DNA of 64,000 nt from Porphyrobacter sp. (lineage in GTDB: Bacteria > Pseudomonadota > Alphaproteobacteria > Sphingomonadales > Sphingomonadaceae). The position numbers and the translations under genes are program-made. Location of the stretch: NCBI GenBank assembly GCA_016125555.1, contig WGLN01000001.1, positions 124,001 to 188,000 of the forward strand, in the 5' to 3' direction. The notes below the pieces were generated by a model that was not told the DNA's origin, did no database searches, and was given only the letters and a program-made list of their open reading frames with translations. Of the stretch, positions 38,669 to 48,801 are shown piece by piece; within the stretch, counting starts at the first letter, position 1; every line of letters starts with the position of its first letter.

Positions 38669-39349
38669 ATGCTGACCGCCAAGCAGCACGAACTGATCCG
38701 CTTCATCCAGCAGCGGCTGGAGGAGACCGGCATCTCGCCGAGCTTCGAGGAGATGAAGGAGGCGCTCGACCTCAAGAGCAAGTCGGGCGTGCATCGCCTG
38801 ATCTCCGCGCTCGAGGAACGCGGCTTCCTGCGCCGCCTGCCCAATCGCGCCCGCGCGCTCGAGGTGATCCGCCAGCCCGAGGACACGACTCCGGGATCGC
38901 GCGCATCGGGCAATGTCGTTCCGCTGGCGGCACCCGCGGCGCGGGTCGCGCCCGAACCGGCCAATGACGTCATCGAACTGCCGCTCCACGGCCGCATCGC
39001 CGCGGGCGCCCCGATCGAGGCGCTCGAGGGGCAGAGCACGCTGCCCGTCCCCGCCGCGCTGCTCGGCCCGGGCGAGCATTATGCGCTCGAGGTGTCGGGG
39101 GATTCGATGATTGAGGCCGGCATCTTCGACGGCGACTTCGCGCTGGTGCGCCGCACCGATACCGCCCGCGACGGCGAGATCGTGGTGGCGCTGGTCCGCG
39201 GCGAGGAGGCGACGCTCAAGTATCTGCGCAAGGAAAGCGGGATGGTGCGGCTCGATCCGGCCAACGGCGCCTACGAACCGCAGGTCTACCGGCCCGAGGA
39301 AGTGCAGGTCCAGGGCAAGCTCGCCGGGCTGCTGCGCCGTTATCACTGA
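38669..39349 (+). CDS. lexA: LexA repressor
   Basis: A 226-residue SOS repressor and self-cleaving protease. The winged-helix DNA-binding domain (residues 1-70) includes [23 protein letters not shown]. The cleavage bond is A112-G113 in [10 protein letters not shown]. The catalytic dyad is S146 (in SGDSMIEAG) and K184 (in EATLKYLRK). A linker of about 30 residues, longer than in E. coli, is usual in alphaproteobacteria. It is monocistronic with its own SOS box. Confidence 0.97.
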   Translation: MLTAKQHELIRFIQQRLEETGISPSFEEMKEALDLKSKSGVHRLISALEERGFLRRLPNRARALEVIRQPEDTTPGSRASGNVVPLAAPAARVAPEPANDVIELPLHGRIAAGAPIEALEGQSTLPVPAALLGPGEHYALEVSGDSMIEAGIFDGDFALVRRTDTARDGEIVVALVRGEEATLKYLRKESGMVRLDPANGAYEPQVYRPEEVQVQGKLAGLLRRYH

Positions 39350-39357
39350 CGCCTTGC

Positions 39358-39406
39358 GGGCCGGAGCGCGCTCGAAACGTCGCTTCGGCCCGGGCTTCGT
39401 TTCTTT
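39358..39406 (+). terminator. Candidate terminator of lexA
   Basis: GGCCGGAGCG (39359-39368) pairs with CGCTTCGGCC (39381-39390), 10 pairs with one G-U, closing a 12-base loop. A T-rich stretch CGTTTCTTTT ends at 39406. It lies just after the lexA stop and before the convergent comEC end. Confidence 0.55.
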
Positions 39407-39520
39407 TCAGATACTTGCCGCAATCCTGGCCTGCGGGTGGGCCGCGCTGGCCCAGCCTTGGCGGCCACTGGAGCCGGTTTGGGCCCGCGTTGGGCCCGCC
39501 TGGGTCGTTGCTCGCGCGCC

Positions 39521-41770
39521 TCAGCCTCCGCTCGCGCCGCGCCACCAGCCATGGTGTCCCTCGCGCTCGGCAACCGTGGTGATGCCGGGTCCGGACAGAT
39601 CGATCGACAATCCGCCGGTCTGTGCAAGATACCGTCGATCCGCCTTGAGCCAGCGCGGTCGGCACGAGCGCGGCAGGAACCGGTCGGCGATCACGATGTC
39701 GGCCCTTTCGCAGGCGGCAGCCAGCGCGCGCTCCGCGATCCGGTCACGGCTGCGTGCCATCAGCACCGTCCAGTTGCGCCCCGCCCGGGTGACGACGAGC
39801 GTGCAGAAGGCCGAGGAACACCGCGCCCCGGGCCAGTCGGCGAGCGGCACCGGTTCGGCCCTGACCCCGGCAATCTCGAGCAGGTTGTCGCGGGCATAGC
39901 TCGAGCGGCTGTCGCGCAGCGAGAGCAGCCGCCGCCCTCCCCGCGCGTCGGCGACCGTGATGCCGACCTGCCGCCCGTCGCCCGAGACAAGCAGGTCGGG
40001 AACCGGGGTGAACCAGGCGAGCAGGCTCGCGAGCGCGACCGGGGCGAGCCCCCACAGCCGCGCCCGTCCGCTCCACAGGGCCAGCCACAAGCCGCCGCAC
40101 GCGAACAGCGCGATCGGCAAGCCGCCCATCTGCGGCATCAGCTTGACCGCGCCGGGCTGCCCGGCCGTGAGGTGCGCGATCCACAGCAGCAGGTCGAGCG
40201 AGCGCTCGGTCAGCCACCAGAACGGCGCTCCTGCCCCGACGAGATCGAAGGCGAGACCGAGCGCGATCAGCGGCATCGACACGAAGGTCACCAGCGGGAT
40301 CGCCACGACATTGGCCAGCGCCCCGTAGAGCCCGGCGCGGTGGAAGTGGAACAGCACCACCGGCATCAGCGCCAGCTCGATCACCACGCCGGTCACGAAC
40401 AGCATTACCACCCGGCGCCCGGCATGGGCCCACCACGACTCCTCGCGCGGGGCGAGAAAGGCGCGCGCCGGACTGCTCGAAGAAACCGCAATGATCGCCA
40501 GCACCGCGCTGAAACTCATCTGGAAACTCGGGCCGATCGCGCTCTCGGGCCAAAGCAGCAGGACCACCCCGGCCGCGACCCCCACCATCCTCAGCGACAG
40601 CGCGTCGCGCCCGAGCGCCAGCGCGGCGAGCACCAGCATCGCCGCGACGCAGCTGCGCACCGTCGGGACCTCGGCGCCGGTCAGCAGCGTGTAGCCGATG
40701 CCGGCAAGCGCCCCGCCCGCCGCCGCTGCCACCGGGAGCCGGACCCTGAGCGCGAGCGCCGGCCACAGCGCCAGCAACCGCAGCACCGCCACGTAAGCCG
40801 CCGCGATCACCGCGCTGACGTGCAGGCCGCTGATCGAGAGCAGATGGGTGAGGCCGGAATCGCGCATCGCCTCCGCGTCGGCGCGCGCGATGCTGCCCCG
40901 GTCGCCGCTCGCGAAGGCCGCGGCGATCGCGCCCGCCGATCCGCTGACCCGCTCGCGGACATGGGCCGAGAGCCGGCGCTGGAGAGGCGCGATCCCGCCC
41001 TCGCCCCCTTCGGCGCTCACCACTTCGACCGGTCCCAGCGCGCTGCCCGTCGCCGCCAGCCCCTTGAACCACGCCGCGCGGGCGAAGTTGTAGGCGCCGG
41101 GCAGCATCGGGCTCGCCGGAGGCATCAACCGCGCGCGCATCCGCACCACCGCGCCCTCGGCCAGCCCGGGCCCTGCCGCAGCGCCCGAGAGCGATTCCAG
41201 CGGGACGTTGACCCGCACCTTGCGCGCGACGCCGTCCTCTGCGTCGCGCACGGCGAGGGTCAGGCGGATGCGCCCTTCCGCGCCCTGGTCGTCGCGCTCG
41301 AGCACCTTGCCCTGCAGCCAGGCGACCCGCGGCGCAGCAATCGGCGCGGCGCCGACGATTTCCGAGCGCGCCCAGATCACCGCCACCCCGCAGGCAAACA
41401 CCAGTCCGCCCGCCAGGAGCGCCGTCCGCAGCGCCGCGCGGGCATCGGCGAGCGGGCTCCCGGCGGGCCACAGCAACACCGCCGAAAGGGCCAGCGCGCC
41501 GCCCGCTGCCATCGCCGCCAGCCACTGCACCGGGCCCGGCAACGCGAACCAGGAGAGGATCCCGGCCATGAATAGCACCGCCAGCCACGGCGCACGGTCG
41601 AAGCCGGCATCGGCAAGAAATCGCTCCGCCCGTTCGGCAATCCGCGCGGGCCAGCCCGCGGCGGCGCTGGACAATCCGCGTCCGCTTTGCCAAGGCCGCG
41701 GCGACGGAACGCGAGCGGCAGGGTTGCTGCCGGGATCGTCCCCCATCGGAATGATCGGCGCATCGCCCAT
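39521..41770 (-). CDS. ComEC/Rec2 family DNA-uptake channel protein
   Basis: A 749-residue polytopic membrane protein. A DUF4131-type N-terminal part with several helices is followed by the ComEC core: [14 protein letters not shown], the [22 protein letters not shown] signature, further helices, and a short C-terminal soluble part. ComEC is the inner-membrane channel for single-stranded DNA in transformation. The metallo-beta-lactamase C-terminal domain of the family looks reduced here, since no HxHxDH is visible. ATG at 41770 gives a normal start. It lies divergent to gltX with 64 bases between. Confidence 0.88.
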   Translation of the reverse strand: MGDAPIIPMGDDPGSNPAARVPSPRPWQSGRGLSSAAAGWPARIAERAERFLADAGFDRAPWLAVLFMAGILSWFALPGPVQWLAAMAAGGALALSAVLLWPAGSPLADARAALRTALLAGGLVFACGVAVIWARSEIVGAAPIAAPRVAWLQGKVLERDDQGAEGRIRLTLAVRDAEDGVARKVRVNVPLESLSGAAAGPGLAEGAVVRMRARLMPPASPMLPGAYNFARAAWFKGLAATGSALGPVEVVSAEGGEGGIAPLQRRLSAHVRERVSGSAGAIAAAFASGDRGSIARADAEAMRDSGLTHLLSISGLHVSAVIAAAYVAVLRLLALWPALALRVRLPVAAAAGGALAGIGYTLLTGAEVPTVRSCVAAMLVLAALALGRDALSLRMVGVAAGVVLLLWPESAIGPSFQMSFSAVLAIIAVSSSSPARAFLAPREESWWAHAGRRVVMLFVTGVVIELALMPVVLFHFHRAGLYGALANVVAIPLVTFVSMPLIALGLAFDLVGAGAPFWWLTERSLDLLLWIAHLTAGQPGAVKLMPQMGGLPIALFACGGLWLALWSGRARLWGLAPVALASLLAWFTPVPDLLVSGDGRQVGITVADARGGRRLLSLRDSRSSYARDNLLEIAGVRAEPVPLADWPGARCSSAFCTLVVTRAGRNWTVLMARSRDRIAERALAAACERADIVIADRFLPRSCRPRWLKADRRYLAQTGGLSIDLSGPGITTVAEREGHHGWWRGASGG

Positions 41771-41834
41771 CGCTCGTCCCCCGACCGGCGCGGCGAATGC
41801 CAAGCCGCTCAAAGTGAACAGGAAGAGCAAGGCA

Positions 41835-43271
41835 ATGGCAAGCGAAAGCGGCAAGGACGACGCCGGGGCTCCGCGCGAGGTGGTCACCCGCTTCGCCCCC
41901 TCGCCGACCGGATTCCTCCACATCGGCGGCGCGCGCACCGCGCTGTTCAACTGGCTCTATGCCCGCCACCACGGCGGTCGCACCCTGCTGCGCATCGAGG
42001 ACACCGATCGCAAGCGCAGCACGCAGGAGGCGATCGACGCGATCATCGAGGGTCTCGACTGGCTCGGGCTCGATTACGATGCGCCCCCGCTGTTCCAGTC
42101 CGACCGCGCCGAGCGCCATGCCGAGGTCGCCTGGCAGCTTCTGAAGGCGGGCCACGCCTACAAGTGCTTCGCCACCCCCGAGGAGCTCGAGGCGATGCGC
42201 GAGGAGCAGCGCGCCAACAAGCAGCCGCTGCGCTATGACGGCCGCTGGCGCGATCGCGACCCGTCCGAGGCGCCCGAGGGCGCGCCCTTCACCATCCGGC
42301 TCAAGACGCGGAACGAAGGCGAGATCACGATCCACGACCGCGTCCAGGGCGCGGTGACGGTGAAGAACGAGGAGATCGACGACTACATCATCCTGCGCGC
42401 CGACGGCACGCCGACCTACATGCTCGCGGTGGTGGTGGACGATCACGACATGGGCGTAACCCATGTTATCCGCGGCGACGATCACCTCAACAACGCCTTC
42501 CGCCAGCTGCCGATCATCCGTGCGATGAACGAAATCGAGGGCGATTGGCCCGATCCGGTCTATGCCCACATCCCGCTGATCCATGGGTCCGACGGCGCGA
42601 AGCTTTCCAAGCGCCACGGCGCGCTCGGGGTGGAGGCCTACCGCGACGAGTTCGGCATCCTGCCCGAAGCGCTGTTCAACTACCTGCTGCGGCTCGGCTG
42701 GGGCCACGGCGACCGCGAGGAGATCACCCGCGCCGAGGCGGTCGAGCTGTTCGATCTCGACGGCGTCGGCAAGAGCCCGTCGCGCTTCGACATGAAGAAG
42801 CTCGAGAACCTCAACGGCCACTACCTGCGCGAGGCCGACGATGCGCGGCTTGCCGCGCTGGTGGCGGCGCGGATCGGCGAGGCGGGTGATGCGGCGCTGC
42901 TCGAACGGGCCATGCCCGTGCTCAAGGTGCGCGCCAAGAACCTCAACGAACTGGCTGAAGGCGCAGGCTTTCTTTTCGCCCGGCGGCCGCTCGCCATGAC
43001 CGAGAAGGCCGCCCAGCTGCTCGAGGGCGACGCGCGCGCGCTGCTGCGCACCATTCACGAGCGTCTGGCGGGCGAAAACGACTGGACAAGCGAGGCACTG
43101 GAAGCCACTACGAAGGCGCTCGCGGAGGAACTGGGATTGGGCCTCGGCAAGCTGGCGCAGCCGATGCGCGCGGCGCTGACCGGGACGACCACCTCACCCG
43201 GGATTTTCGACGTTCTGGTCCTTCTGGGACGGGATGAGGCTCTGGCCCGGCTCGACGCCCAGGCGGCGTGA
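41835..43271 (+). CDS. gltX: Glutamyl-tRNA synthetase
   Basis: A 478-residue class I aminoacyl-tRNA synthetase. The HIGH-like motif is FLHIGGAR (H29), and the KMSKS-like motif is K256-L-S-K259-R260. The zinc-less form and the [15 protein letters not shown] segment match alphaproteobacterial GltX. Alphaproteobacteria usually carry two GltX-type enzymes, one of which also charges tRNA-Gln before GatCAB correction; which role this one has cannot be told. It is followed by gltA after 39 bases. Confidence 0.95.
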   Translation: MASESGKDDAGAPREVVTRFAPSPTGFLHIGGARTALFNWLYARHHGGRTLLRIEDTDRKRSTQEAIDAIIEGLDWLGLDYDAPPLFQSDRAERHAEVAWQLLKAGHAYKCFATPEELEAMREEQRANKQPLRYDGRWRDRDPSEAPEGAPFTIRLKTRNEGEITIHDRVQGAVTVKNEEIDDYIILRADGTPTYMLAVVVDDHDMGVTHVIRGDDHLNNAFRQLPIIRAMNEIEGDWPDPVYAHIPLIHGSDGAKLSKRHGALGVEAYRDEFGILPEALFNYLLRLGWGHGDREEITRAEAVELFDLDGVGKSPSRFDMKKLENLNGHYLREADDARLAALVAARIGEAGDAALLERAMPVLKVRAKNLNELAEGAGFLFARRPLAMTEKAAQLLEGDARALLRTIHERLAGENDWTSEALEATTKALAEELGLGLGKLAQPMRAALTGTTTSPGIFDVLVLLGRDEALARLDAQAA

Positions 43272-43310
43272 GCGCGGAGCCGGGCAGGCAATTTGGACAG
43301 GAGACAGATC

Positions 43311-44597
43311 TTGGCAGACAAGTCGGCGAAACTCGAACTGGGCGGGAAGGCTTTCGACTACCCCGTGCTCGAAGGCAGCACCGGCCCGGACGTGATCGAC
43401 ATCCGCAAGCTCTATGCGCAGACGGGGGCCTTCACCTTCGACCCGGGCTTCACCTCGACCGCCAGCTGCGAAAGCGCGCTGACCTATATCGACGGCGACG
43501 AGGGCGTGCTGCTGCACCGCGGCTACCCGATCGGCCAGCTCGCCGAACATTCGAGCTTCATGGAAGTCAGCTACCTGCTGCTCAACGGCGAGTTGCCGAG
43601 CAAGGACGAGCTCGACGACTTCACCTACACCATCACCCGCCACACCATGCTGCACGAGCAGCTGATGACCTTCTACCGGGGTTTCCGCCGCGATGCGCAC
43701 CCGATGGCAATCATGTGCGGCGTGGTCGGCGCGCTGTCGGCGTTCTATCATGACAGCACCGACATTTCCGATCCCGAGCACCGCAAGATCTCCTCGCACC
43801 GGCTGATCGCCAAGATGCCGACGATCGCGGCGATGGCGTTCAAGTATTCGATCGGCCAGCCCTTCCTCTATCCGGACAACTCGCTGAGTTACACGGGCAA
43901 TTTCCTGCGCATGACCTTCGGCGTGCCGGCCGAGGAATACGAGGTGATCCCGGAAGTCGAACGCGCGATGGACCGGATCTTCATCCTCCACGCCGATCAC
44001 GAGCAGAACGCCTCGACCTCGACCGTGCGGCTCGCCGGTTCCTCGGGCGCGAACCCCTTTGCCTGCATCGCGGCCGGCATCGCCTGCCTGTGGGGTCCGG
44101 CGCATGGCGGCGCGAACGAGGCGGCGCTCAACATGCTGCGCGAGATCGGCACGCCCGATCGCATCCCGCACTATATCGAGCGCGCCAAGGACAAGAACGA
44201 CCCGTTCCGCCTGATGGGCTTCGGGCACCGCGTCTACAAGAACTACGATCCGCGCGCGACGGTGATGCAGAAGACCGTGCGCGAGGTGTTCGACGCGCTC
44301 AAGGTCAACGACCCGCTGTTCGAAACCGCGCTGCAGCTGGAAGAGATCGCATTGAACGATCCCTATTTCATCGAGAAGAAGCTGTTCCCCAACGTCGACT
44401 TCTACTCGGGCATCATCCTTTCGGCGATCGGCTTCCCGACCACGATGTTCACCGCGCTCTTCGCGCTTGCCCGCACCGTGGGCTGGGTGGCGCAGTGGAA
44501 CGAGATGATTTCCGACCCCGCGCAGAAGATCGGGCGTCCGCGCCAGCTCTACACCGGCCCGACGCAGCGCGACTACGTGCCGCTCGACAAGCGGTAG
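43311..44597 (+). CDS. gltA: Citrate synthase
   Basis: A 428-residue type II (hexameric, NADH-sensitive class) citrate synthase at the entry to the TCA cycle. The segments [35 protein letters not shown] and [14 protein letters not shown] hold the two His and the Asp of the active site. The start is a TTG at 43311 ([10 protein letters not shown]), supported by AGGAGA 6 bases upstream; another in-frame TTG at 43293 has no such support. It shares a transcript direction with gltX and the small gene after it. Confidence 0.97.
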   Translation: MADKSAKLELGGKAFDYPVLEGSTGPDVIDIRKLYAQTGAFTFDPGFTSTASCESALTYIDGDEGVLLHRGYPIGQLAEHSSFMEVSYLLLNGELPSKDELDDFTYTITRHTMLHEQLMTFYRGFRRDAHPMAIMCGVVGALSAFYHDSTDISDPEHRKISSHRLIAKMPTIAAMAFKYSIGQPFLYPDNSLSYTGNFLRMTFGVPAEEYEVIPEVERAMDRIFILHADHEQNASTSTVRLAGSSGANPFACIAAGIACLWGPAHGGANEAALNMLREIGTPDRIPHYIERAKDKNDPFRLMGFGHRVYKNYDPRATVMQKTVREVFDALKVNDPLFETALQLEEIALNDPYFIEKKLFPNVDFYSGIILSAIGFPTTMFTALFALARTVGWVAQWNEMISDPAQKIGRPRQLYTGPTQRDYVPLDKR

Positions 44598-44609
44598 GTT
44601 GCCGGGGCG

Positions 44610-44807
44610 ATGGTTCGCACCATGCTGAAGGCGATCGGCGCGCTGCTGGTCGCCTTCGGTGGTATCTGGGCGCTGCAGGGCCTCGGCTGGCTCGGCTGGC
44701 CCGCGGACAGCTTCATGCTCGATCGGCGTGAATGGGCGCTCTACGGCCTATTGACCGCAGGAGCGGGTGCCGCCCTGGTCATCGCCGCAGGACGCGTCCG
44801 CCGTTAA
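44610..44807 (+). CDS. Small two-helix membrane protein, unknown
   Basis: A 65-residue protein with two hydrophobic helices (MLKAIGALLVAFGGIWALQGL and WALYGLLTAGAGAALVIAAG) joined by a short loop with LDRREW. I do not recognise a family beyond small integral membrane proteins. It begins 12 bases after gltA and is likely cotranscribed. It ends 7 bases before the convergent kinase-like gene. Confidence 0.6.
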   Translation: MVRTMLKAIGALLVAFGGIWALQGLGWLGWPADSFMLDRREWALYGLLTAGAGAALVIAAGRVRR

Positions 44808-44814
44808 CCGCGTT

Positions 44815-46206
44815 TCAGGCGGCCGGCAATTCGAGCCGGAACAGCGCCCCGCCGCCTTCGGCTGCGCCGACGGTGAGGCTCCCCTCCATCGCGAGGGCCA
44901 GCTTGCGCGAGATGTAGAGGCCGAGGCCCGAGCCATTGTCCTTGCCGTTCGCGCTGTCGCGTCCGAGGCGCTCGAACTTGTCGAAGATCCGCTCGGCCTG
45001 TTCGCGGCTGATGCCGGGGCCCTCGTCCGCGACCCTGACGCTCACCCGCCCCTCCCCTGCAGGCGCGGCGGTGATCGTCACCATCGTGCCCTCGGGCGAA
45101 TAGGCGATGGCGTTGCCGACGAGATTAATGAGAATCTGCAGCACGCGCCGGAACTCGGCCATTGCGATCGCCGCCCCCCGCTCGCCTTCCACTTGAAGGC
45201 GAATGTCCCGCCCCCGCGCACGCACCCCGAGGATGCCTGCCGCACGGTGCGCCGCATCGGCGAGGTCTACCGCTTCCCGCACGGTTGCGAACCCCGGCGT
45301 CTCGACCACCTCGAGGTCCGCGAGATCGTCTAGCATTGCGGCAAGGTGCTGCCCCGCCCCGGCAATGGTCGCGGCGTATTCGCTGTATTCCTCGCGCAAG
45401 GGGCCGGCGAGCCGCGCGCGGATGGTTTCGGCATTGGCGATGATCCGCGCGACCGGCTGTCGCAGCACCGGGGCGAGCGCGCTGCCGATCAGCCGGACGG
45501 GCGCGGTTTCCTCGCGCGCCTCCGCCTCCGCGGGAATGTCGCCAAGCGGTTCGTCGGCGATCAGCAGCAGCTCGAAGCCGGACGGTGCCTGAGCATCCGC
45601 GCCGAGCGGGATGAGGCGCACCCGCCAGTGGCGCTGCGATCCGGCAAAGCGGCAGGTCGCTCCGTCGAGCAGCCGCCAGTGCAGCGGCTGGCGATGCGCG
45701 ATGTCCTGGAGCTCGACCAGCTCGCTCCAGACCTGTCCGGGACGCGCCATGGCGGCCGATTGCAGGCTGGCGGCATCGGGTGCCAGCGCACTCAGCACCT
45801 GCACGCGCTGGCGTGCGTCGAGCCGGGCGCTGACTTCGGCGGTCGCGCGATCGATCGCGTCGAGCCGCTCGGCGAATTCGCGCCCTGCCGCATCGGGCTG
45901 CGGGCTGCGCTGCCAGTTCTCGACCAGCACCTCGCACCCGCCCCCACCCGCCTCGCCAACCGGGTGGATGCGCGCGAAACCGGTCACCATCGCCTCCCCG
46001 TCGAAGGCGGAAAACTCCCGCGCAAGGCGCAGGCCCATGCGGCGCGTGCGGATGACGAGCTCGCGCAGCGCGGGGATGGCGAGCGGTCCCGGCACCCTCC
46101 CCCCGCAGCGCGCCTGGAGATCCGCGAGCGCCTCGTCGGCGCTCAGCAGCCAGTCGCGCGCATCGGTGAGCCCGTGAGCGCCCAGCAGGGTGTCGTGGCG
46201 GTCCAT
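44815..46206 (-). CDS. Histidine-kinase-like protein without the phospho-acceptor His
   Basis: A 463-residue soluble protein with no membrane helix. A PAS-like middle part (about 90-230) leads to a HisKA-like helical pair (about 240-300) and an intact HATPase domain: N-box NLVGNAIAYSPEG, G1 VADEGPGISREQAERIFDKFERL, G2 GSGLGLYISRKLA. In the H-box position, where SHELRTPL is expected, residues 245-251 read APVLRQP, with Pro246 where the His should be. An ATP-binding pseudokinase, like DivL in concept, is inferred. It lies 8 bases after the upstream gene. Confidence 0.8.
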   Translation of the reverse strand: MDRHDTLLGAHGLTDARDWLLSADEALADLQARCGGRVPGPLAIPALRELVIRTRRMGLRLAREFSAFDGEAMVTGFARIHPVGEAGGGGCEVLVENWQRSPQPDAAGREFAERLDAIDRATAEVSARLDARQRVQVLSALAPDAASLQSAAMARPGQVWSELVELQDIAHRQPLHWRLLDGATCRFAGSQRHWRVRLIPLGADAQAPSGFELLLIADEPLGDIPAEAEAREETAPVRLIGSALAPVLRQPVARIIANAETIRARLAGPLREEYSEYAATIAGAGQHLAAMLDDLADLEVVETPGFATVREAVDLADAAHRAAGILGVRARGRDIRLQVEGERGAAIAMAEFRRVLQILINLVGNAIAYSPEGTMVTITAAPAGEGRVSVRVADEGPGISREQAERIFDKFERLGRDSANGKDNGSGLGLYISRKLALAMEGSLTVGAAEGGGALFRLELPAA

Positions 46207-46214
46207 CGTGCCGG

Positions 46215-47132
46215 TCAGGCCTGGTCCGCGCCGAGCAAGGTCCGCGCGCGATCGGGCATGATCTCCTCCAGTTCGCGCGGCAAGCGCGCAGCCGGATCGA
46301 CCAGCAGGAACTGGCGTTCGATCGCCTCTCCGCCAAGCCCGGCCGCGCGAAGGGCCAGCGCAAGCCGCGCCCCCTGCTGTTCGTGGCAGGCCATCACCGC
46401 CTGTTCGCGCGGCAAGCGGCCGAGCGCGGCGAGCGCGCTGGCGAAGAGCGCGGGCCCCGCGTGATCGAGCGACAGCGCGGCCACCGCACCGCGGCGCATC
46501 GCCGAGACGAGCCGCGCAAGCAATCCGAGCCGGCTCGCACCTTCGTCGTAATCGGCCTGCAATCGCGCGGTCGCCGCGTTCCCGCCTTGCGGAGCGAAGC
46601 GGGTGAGAAGCGCGTGGAACAGTTCTGCGGGCAATTCGGTGAGCGGCAGCGCCATGCGATGCTGGGCCTGAATGAAGCGCGAATGGGCGGCGAGCACGTT
46701 CATCGCCAATTCGGCGATCGGCGGATCGTCCGAGGCGATCAGTTCCTGGAGCAGCGGGCTCAGCACCGGGTCGATTCCGCGGCGGCGCAGCAGGCGCTCG
46801 GCCAATTGGGCCTCCGCGGCAAGCGCATGGCACAGCGACAGCAGCGCCGGATCGCCGGCGAGCTGCTCGCAAAGCACGTCGCGCGCTTCCGCCATCGCAT
46901 CGCCCGGCCCGCGCCCCTCGCGCAGGATGAGCAACTGCCCGGCGAGATCGGAGAGCATCCCGCGGACCCGGGCGAGGATCGCATCGGTCACCAGGCCTTC
47001 GCCCTCGCTGGCAAGCAGGTGACGCAGCACGGGCACGACTGCGCCCAGCGCGCGGTTCTCGCGCGCCAGTTCGTCCCTGAGGACCATCTCGACCGGGCTT
47101 TCGGTCGCCAGTGCCATAGCCTCTTCGCCCAT
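46215..47132 (-). CDS. Helical protein of unknown function (DUF2336-like)
   Basis: A 305-residue, almost wholly alpha-helical soluble protein, rich in Ala, Leu, Arg and Glu, with no signal or membrane segment. Helical pairs such as VLRHLLASEGEGLVTDAILARVRG and LLQELIASDDPPIAELAMNVLAAHSRF are compatible with the DUF2336 family of alphaproteobacteria, but this is a weak impression. It is the first gene of a two-gene unit with the pseudokinase, and a CtrA-like site lies about 25 bases upstream. An ATG at 47117 is an alternative start. Confidence 0.6.
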   Translation of the reverse strand: MGEEAMALATESPVEMVLRDELARENRALGAVVPVLRHLLASEGEGLVTDAILARVRGMLSDLAGQLLILREGRGPGDAMAEARDVLCEQLAGDPALLSLCHALAAEAQLAERLLRRRGIDPVLSPLLQELIASDDPPIAELAMNVLAAHSRFIQAQHRMALPLTELPAELFHALLTRFAPQGGNAATARLQADYDEGASRLGLLARLVSAMRRGAVAALSLDHAGPALFASALAALGRLPREQAVMACHEQQGARLALALRAAGLGGEAIERQFLLVDPAARLPRELEEIMPDRARTLLGADQA

Positions 47133-47156
47133 CCGGCGGGTCTAGCCCGCGCTTGG

Positions 47157-47171
47157 TTAAATCCGCGTTAG
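47157..47171 (-). promoter_or_regulatory. CtrA-like binding site
   Basis: TTAA-N7-TTAG reads on the minus strand as CTAA-N7-TTAA, one mismatch from the CtrA consensus TTAA-N7-TTAA. It is 25 bases upstream of the helical-protein ATG. No binding has been shown. Confidence 0.35.
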
Positions 47172-47172
47172 T

Positions 47173-48360
47173 TCAATTCCGTGCGCTGCGCAGCAGCAAA
47201 CCGCCGGTGAACAGCAGCGCGGCAAGCGCGCTCGCGAGCGGAAGCAGGCCGAAACCGCCGGCGAGGGCGAGGAGCCCGAGCAGCACCGGGCGGTCGGCAA
47301 GCGGGGCGAGCGGGGCGGAAGGCGCGGCGGCGGCGAACAGCCTTGCCAGACCCACCGTGACCGCCCCCAGCACGGCGAGCGGCGCGTCGGGCGGCCAAGG
47401 CGCCAGCGCCAGCCACAAGGTGAGCGCTGCGGCGAGGTCGACCGCGGCGGCGGGGCGCCCCCCTGCCGCGAACCAGGGCCGCTCGCCGATCAACCTCTGG
47501 CGCAAGGTCCCCAAGGCCCGCGCCACCCCTGCCCCAAGCGCTCCGCCCGCCGCCAGCCCCAGCCCGATGGCACCCGCGCCGCCCGCGCTTGCCGCGACAC
47601 CGCAGGCCAGCAGCAGAACGGTGACGCCGATGGCGATCAGCGGACCGCGCGCGAGCCAGTCGGGCGCAAGTCGGCGCGCCGCGAGGCTGGCGAGCGCGGC
47701 CCCGGGCGCGTGCCAATCGACCGGTCCGCTGGCTGCACGGATCATCGCCTGTTCCTGCTCGGCAAGCCGCGCAGCGCTGTCGGCGAGCAGCCAGCAGCCC
47801 GGATCCTGGGCGCTCTCAGGCAGTTCGCGGCACGGGGTCCCGGCCTGCAGCGCAAGCCGCAGCAGCAGCGAGACGGCGTCGACGTCGGGAGGAAAATCGG
47901 CAAGCTGCTGGACCGGCGCGCCGCGCATCACGAGCAGCCCCGCCCAGTGGCGTTCGGCGTCGATGCGCTCGAAATCCTGCGGATGAAGCGCGAGCAGCGG
48001 ACTTCCTTCAGGAAGGCTTGCGACGAAGCGCGGGCCGGGCGCGAACAGCGCGCCGAGCGCTTCGGGGTCGGGGACGAGCCCATCGGCCAGGATCACCAGC
48101 TCGTCCTCGGCGCGTATCAGCGCGGGCAGGTGGAGGTGGCCCCGCAGCGCCTGGAAGGTCGCGCCCGCCTGCTCGACTGCGGCCTGGACACGCAGGACCT
48201 CGGGATCGAGGCCGCCGCACAGGCACAGCACCCGCTCGCAGCGCTGCGCGAGCATGAGTTCCGCCTGCCGCGCGAGGACGCTGCGCCCGGCGAGCGGCAA
48301 GGCGGCGCGCAGCGGGCCCTCAGGACTGTGCCGCAATGCCGCAATCAGGGCTGTGCGCAT
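47173..48360 (-). CDS. Membrane protein with nucleotidyltransferase-like N terminus
   Basis: A 395-residue protein. The first 130 residues look like a GT-A/nucleotidyltransferase fold: LPLAGRSVLARQAELMLAQRCERVLCLCGG and a DELVILADGLVPD strand with the usual acidic site. The C-terminal half has about five membrane helices starting at LIAIGVTVLLLACGVA. Sugar-nucleotide plus CDP-alcohol transferase fusions have this general form, but I see no CDP-alcohol D-x2-DG motif, so the C-terminal half is either degenerate or something else. The function is not assigned. Confidence 0.55.
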   Translation of the reverse strand: MRTALIAALRHSPEGPLRAALPLAGRSVLARQAELMLAQRCERVLCLCGGLDPEVLRVQAAVEQAGATFQALRGHLHLPALIRAEDELVILADGLVPDPEALGALFAPGPRFVASLPEGSPLLALHPQDFERIDAERHWAGLLVMRGAPVQQLADFPPDVDAVSLLLRLALQAGTPCRELPESAQDPGCWLLADSAARLAEQEQAMIRAASGPVDWHAPGAALASLAARRLAPDWLARGPLIAIGVTVLLLACGVAASAGGAGAIGLGLAAGGALGAGVARALGTLRQRLIGERPWFAAGGRPAAAVDLAAALTLWLALAPWPPDAPLAVLGAVTVGLARLFAAAAPSAPLAPLADRPVLLGLLALAGGFGLLPLASALAALLFTGGLLLRSARN

Positions 48361-48464
48361 CGGATCGCCTCTCCGCCGCGGGGATAATCACGCAGGCGAA
48401 ACTGGCGGTTTCGGGTCGGCTCTTCAAGCCGCGGTGCGGCGGATTTGCCCCGGCGTGGCGGGGT

Positions 48465-48776
48465 TCAGCGGCGCAGCGGGGTGCGGAAGCGCGCCAGCAC
48501 CGCCTCGATCTCGCGAATCGCCATCGGCTCGCCCGGCGCGGCATTCACCGCACGGTCGGCGGCTGCGAGAAGTTCCTCGGCGTGGAAGCTCGCCGCGAGG
48601 CCCTTCAGACGCATCGCGGCGACGGTCCAGTTGCCGTCGCAACGCGCGCGCTTGAGAAGGTCGAGCTGGCGCGCGGCGCTATCGAGAAAAGCGCCGCGCA
48701 GCTCGCGCATCAGCGCGGCATCGTCGCCCGCGGCAGCGGCAAGCGTGGCGTCGAGGGCTCCGTTGTCATAGGCCAT
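48465..48776 (-). CDS. Hpt-like protein without the phospho-acceptor His
   Basis: A 103-residue four-helix protein matching the histidine phosphotransfer (Hpt) fold in pattern: LMRELRGAFLDSAARQLDLLKRA, then NWTVAAMRLKGLAASFHAEELLAAADRAVN. In Hpt proteins the central motif is AHxLKG with the reactive His; here residues 54-59 read AMRLKG, so Met55 takes its place. Either it is a phosphorylation-dead adaptor or the fold match is only structural. It is monocistronic and diverges from the TipN-like gene across 70 bases. Confidence 0.7.
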   Translation of the reverse strand: MAYDNGALDATLAAAAGDDAALMRELRGAFLDSAARQLDLLKRARCDGNWTVAAMRLKGLAASFHAEELLAAADRAVNAAPGEPMAIREIEAVLARFRTPLRR

Positions 48777-48801
48777 GGCGCTCAGGATAAGCCGCAGGTG
48801 G

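Noticed and set aside
39744..43058. A long frame of 1104 codons across comEC and gltX
   Set aside because: It runs antisense to gltX and in another frame of comEC, so it is produced by GC bias and not by one gene.
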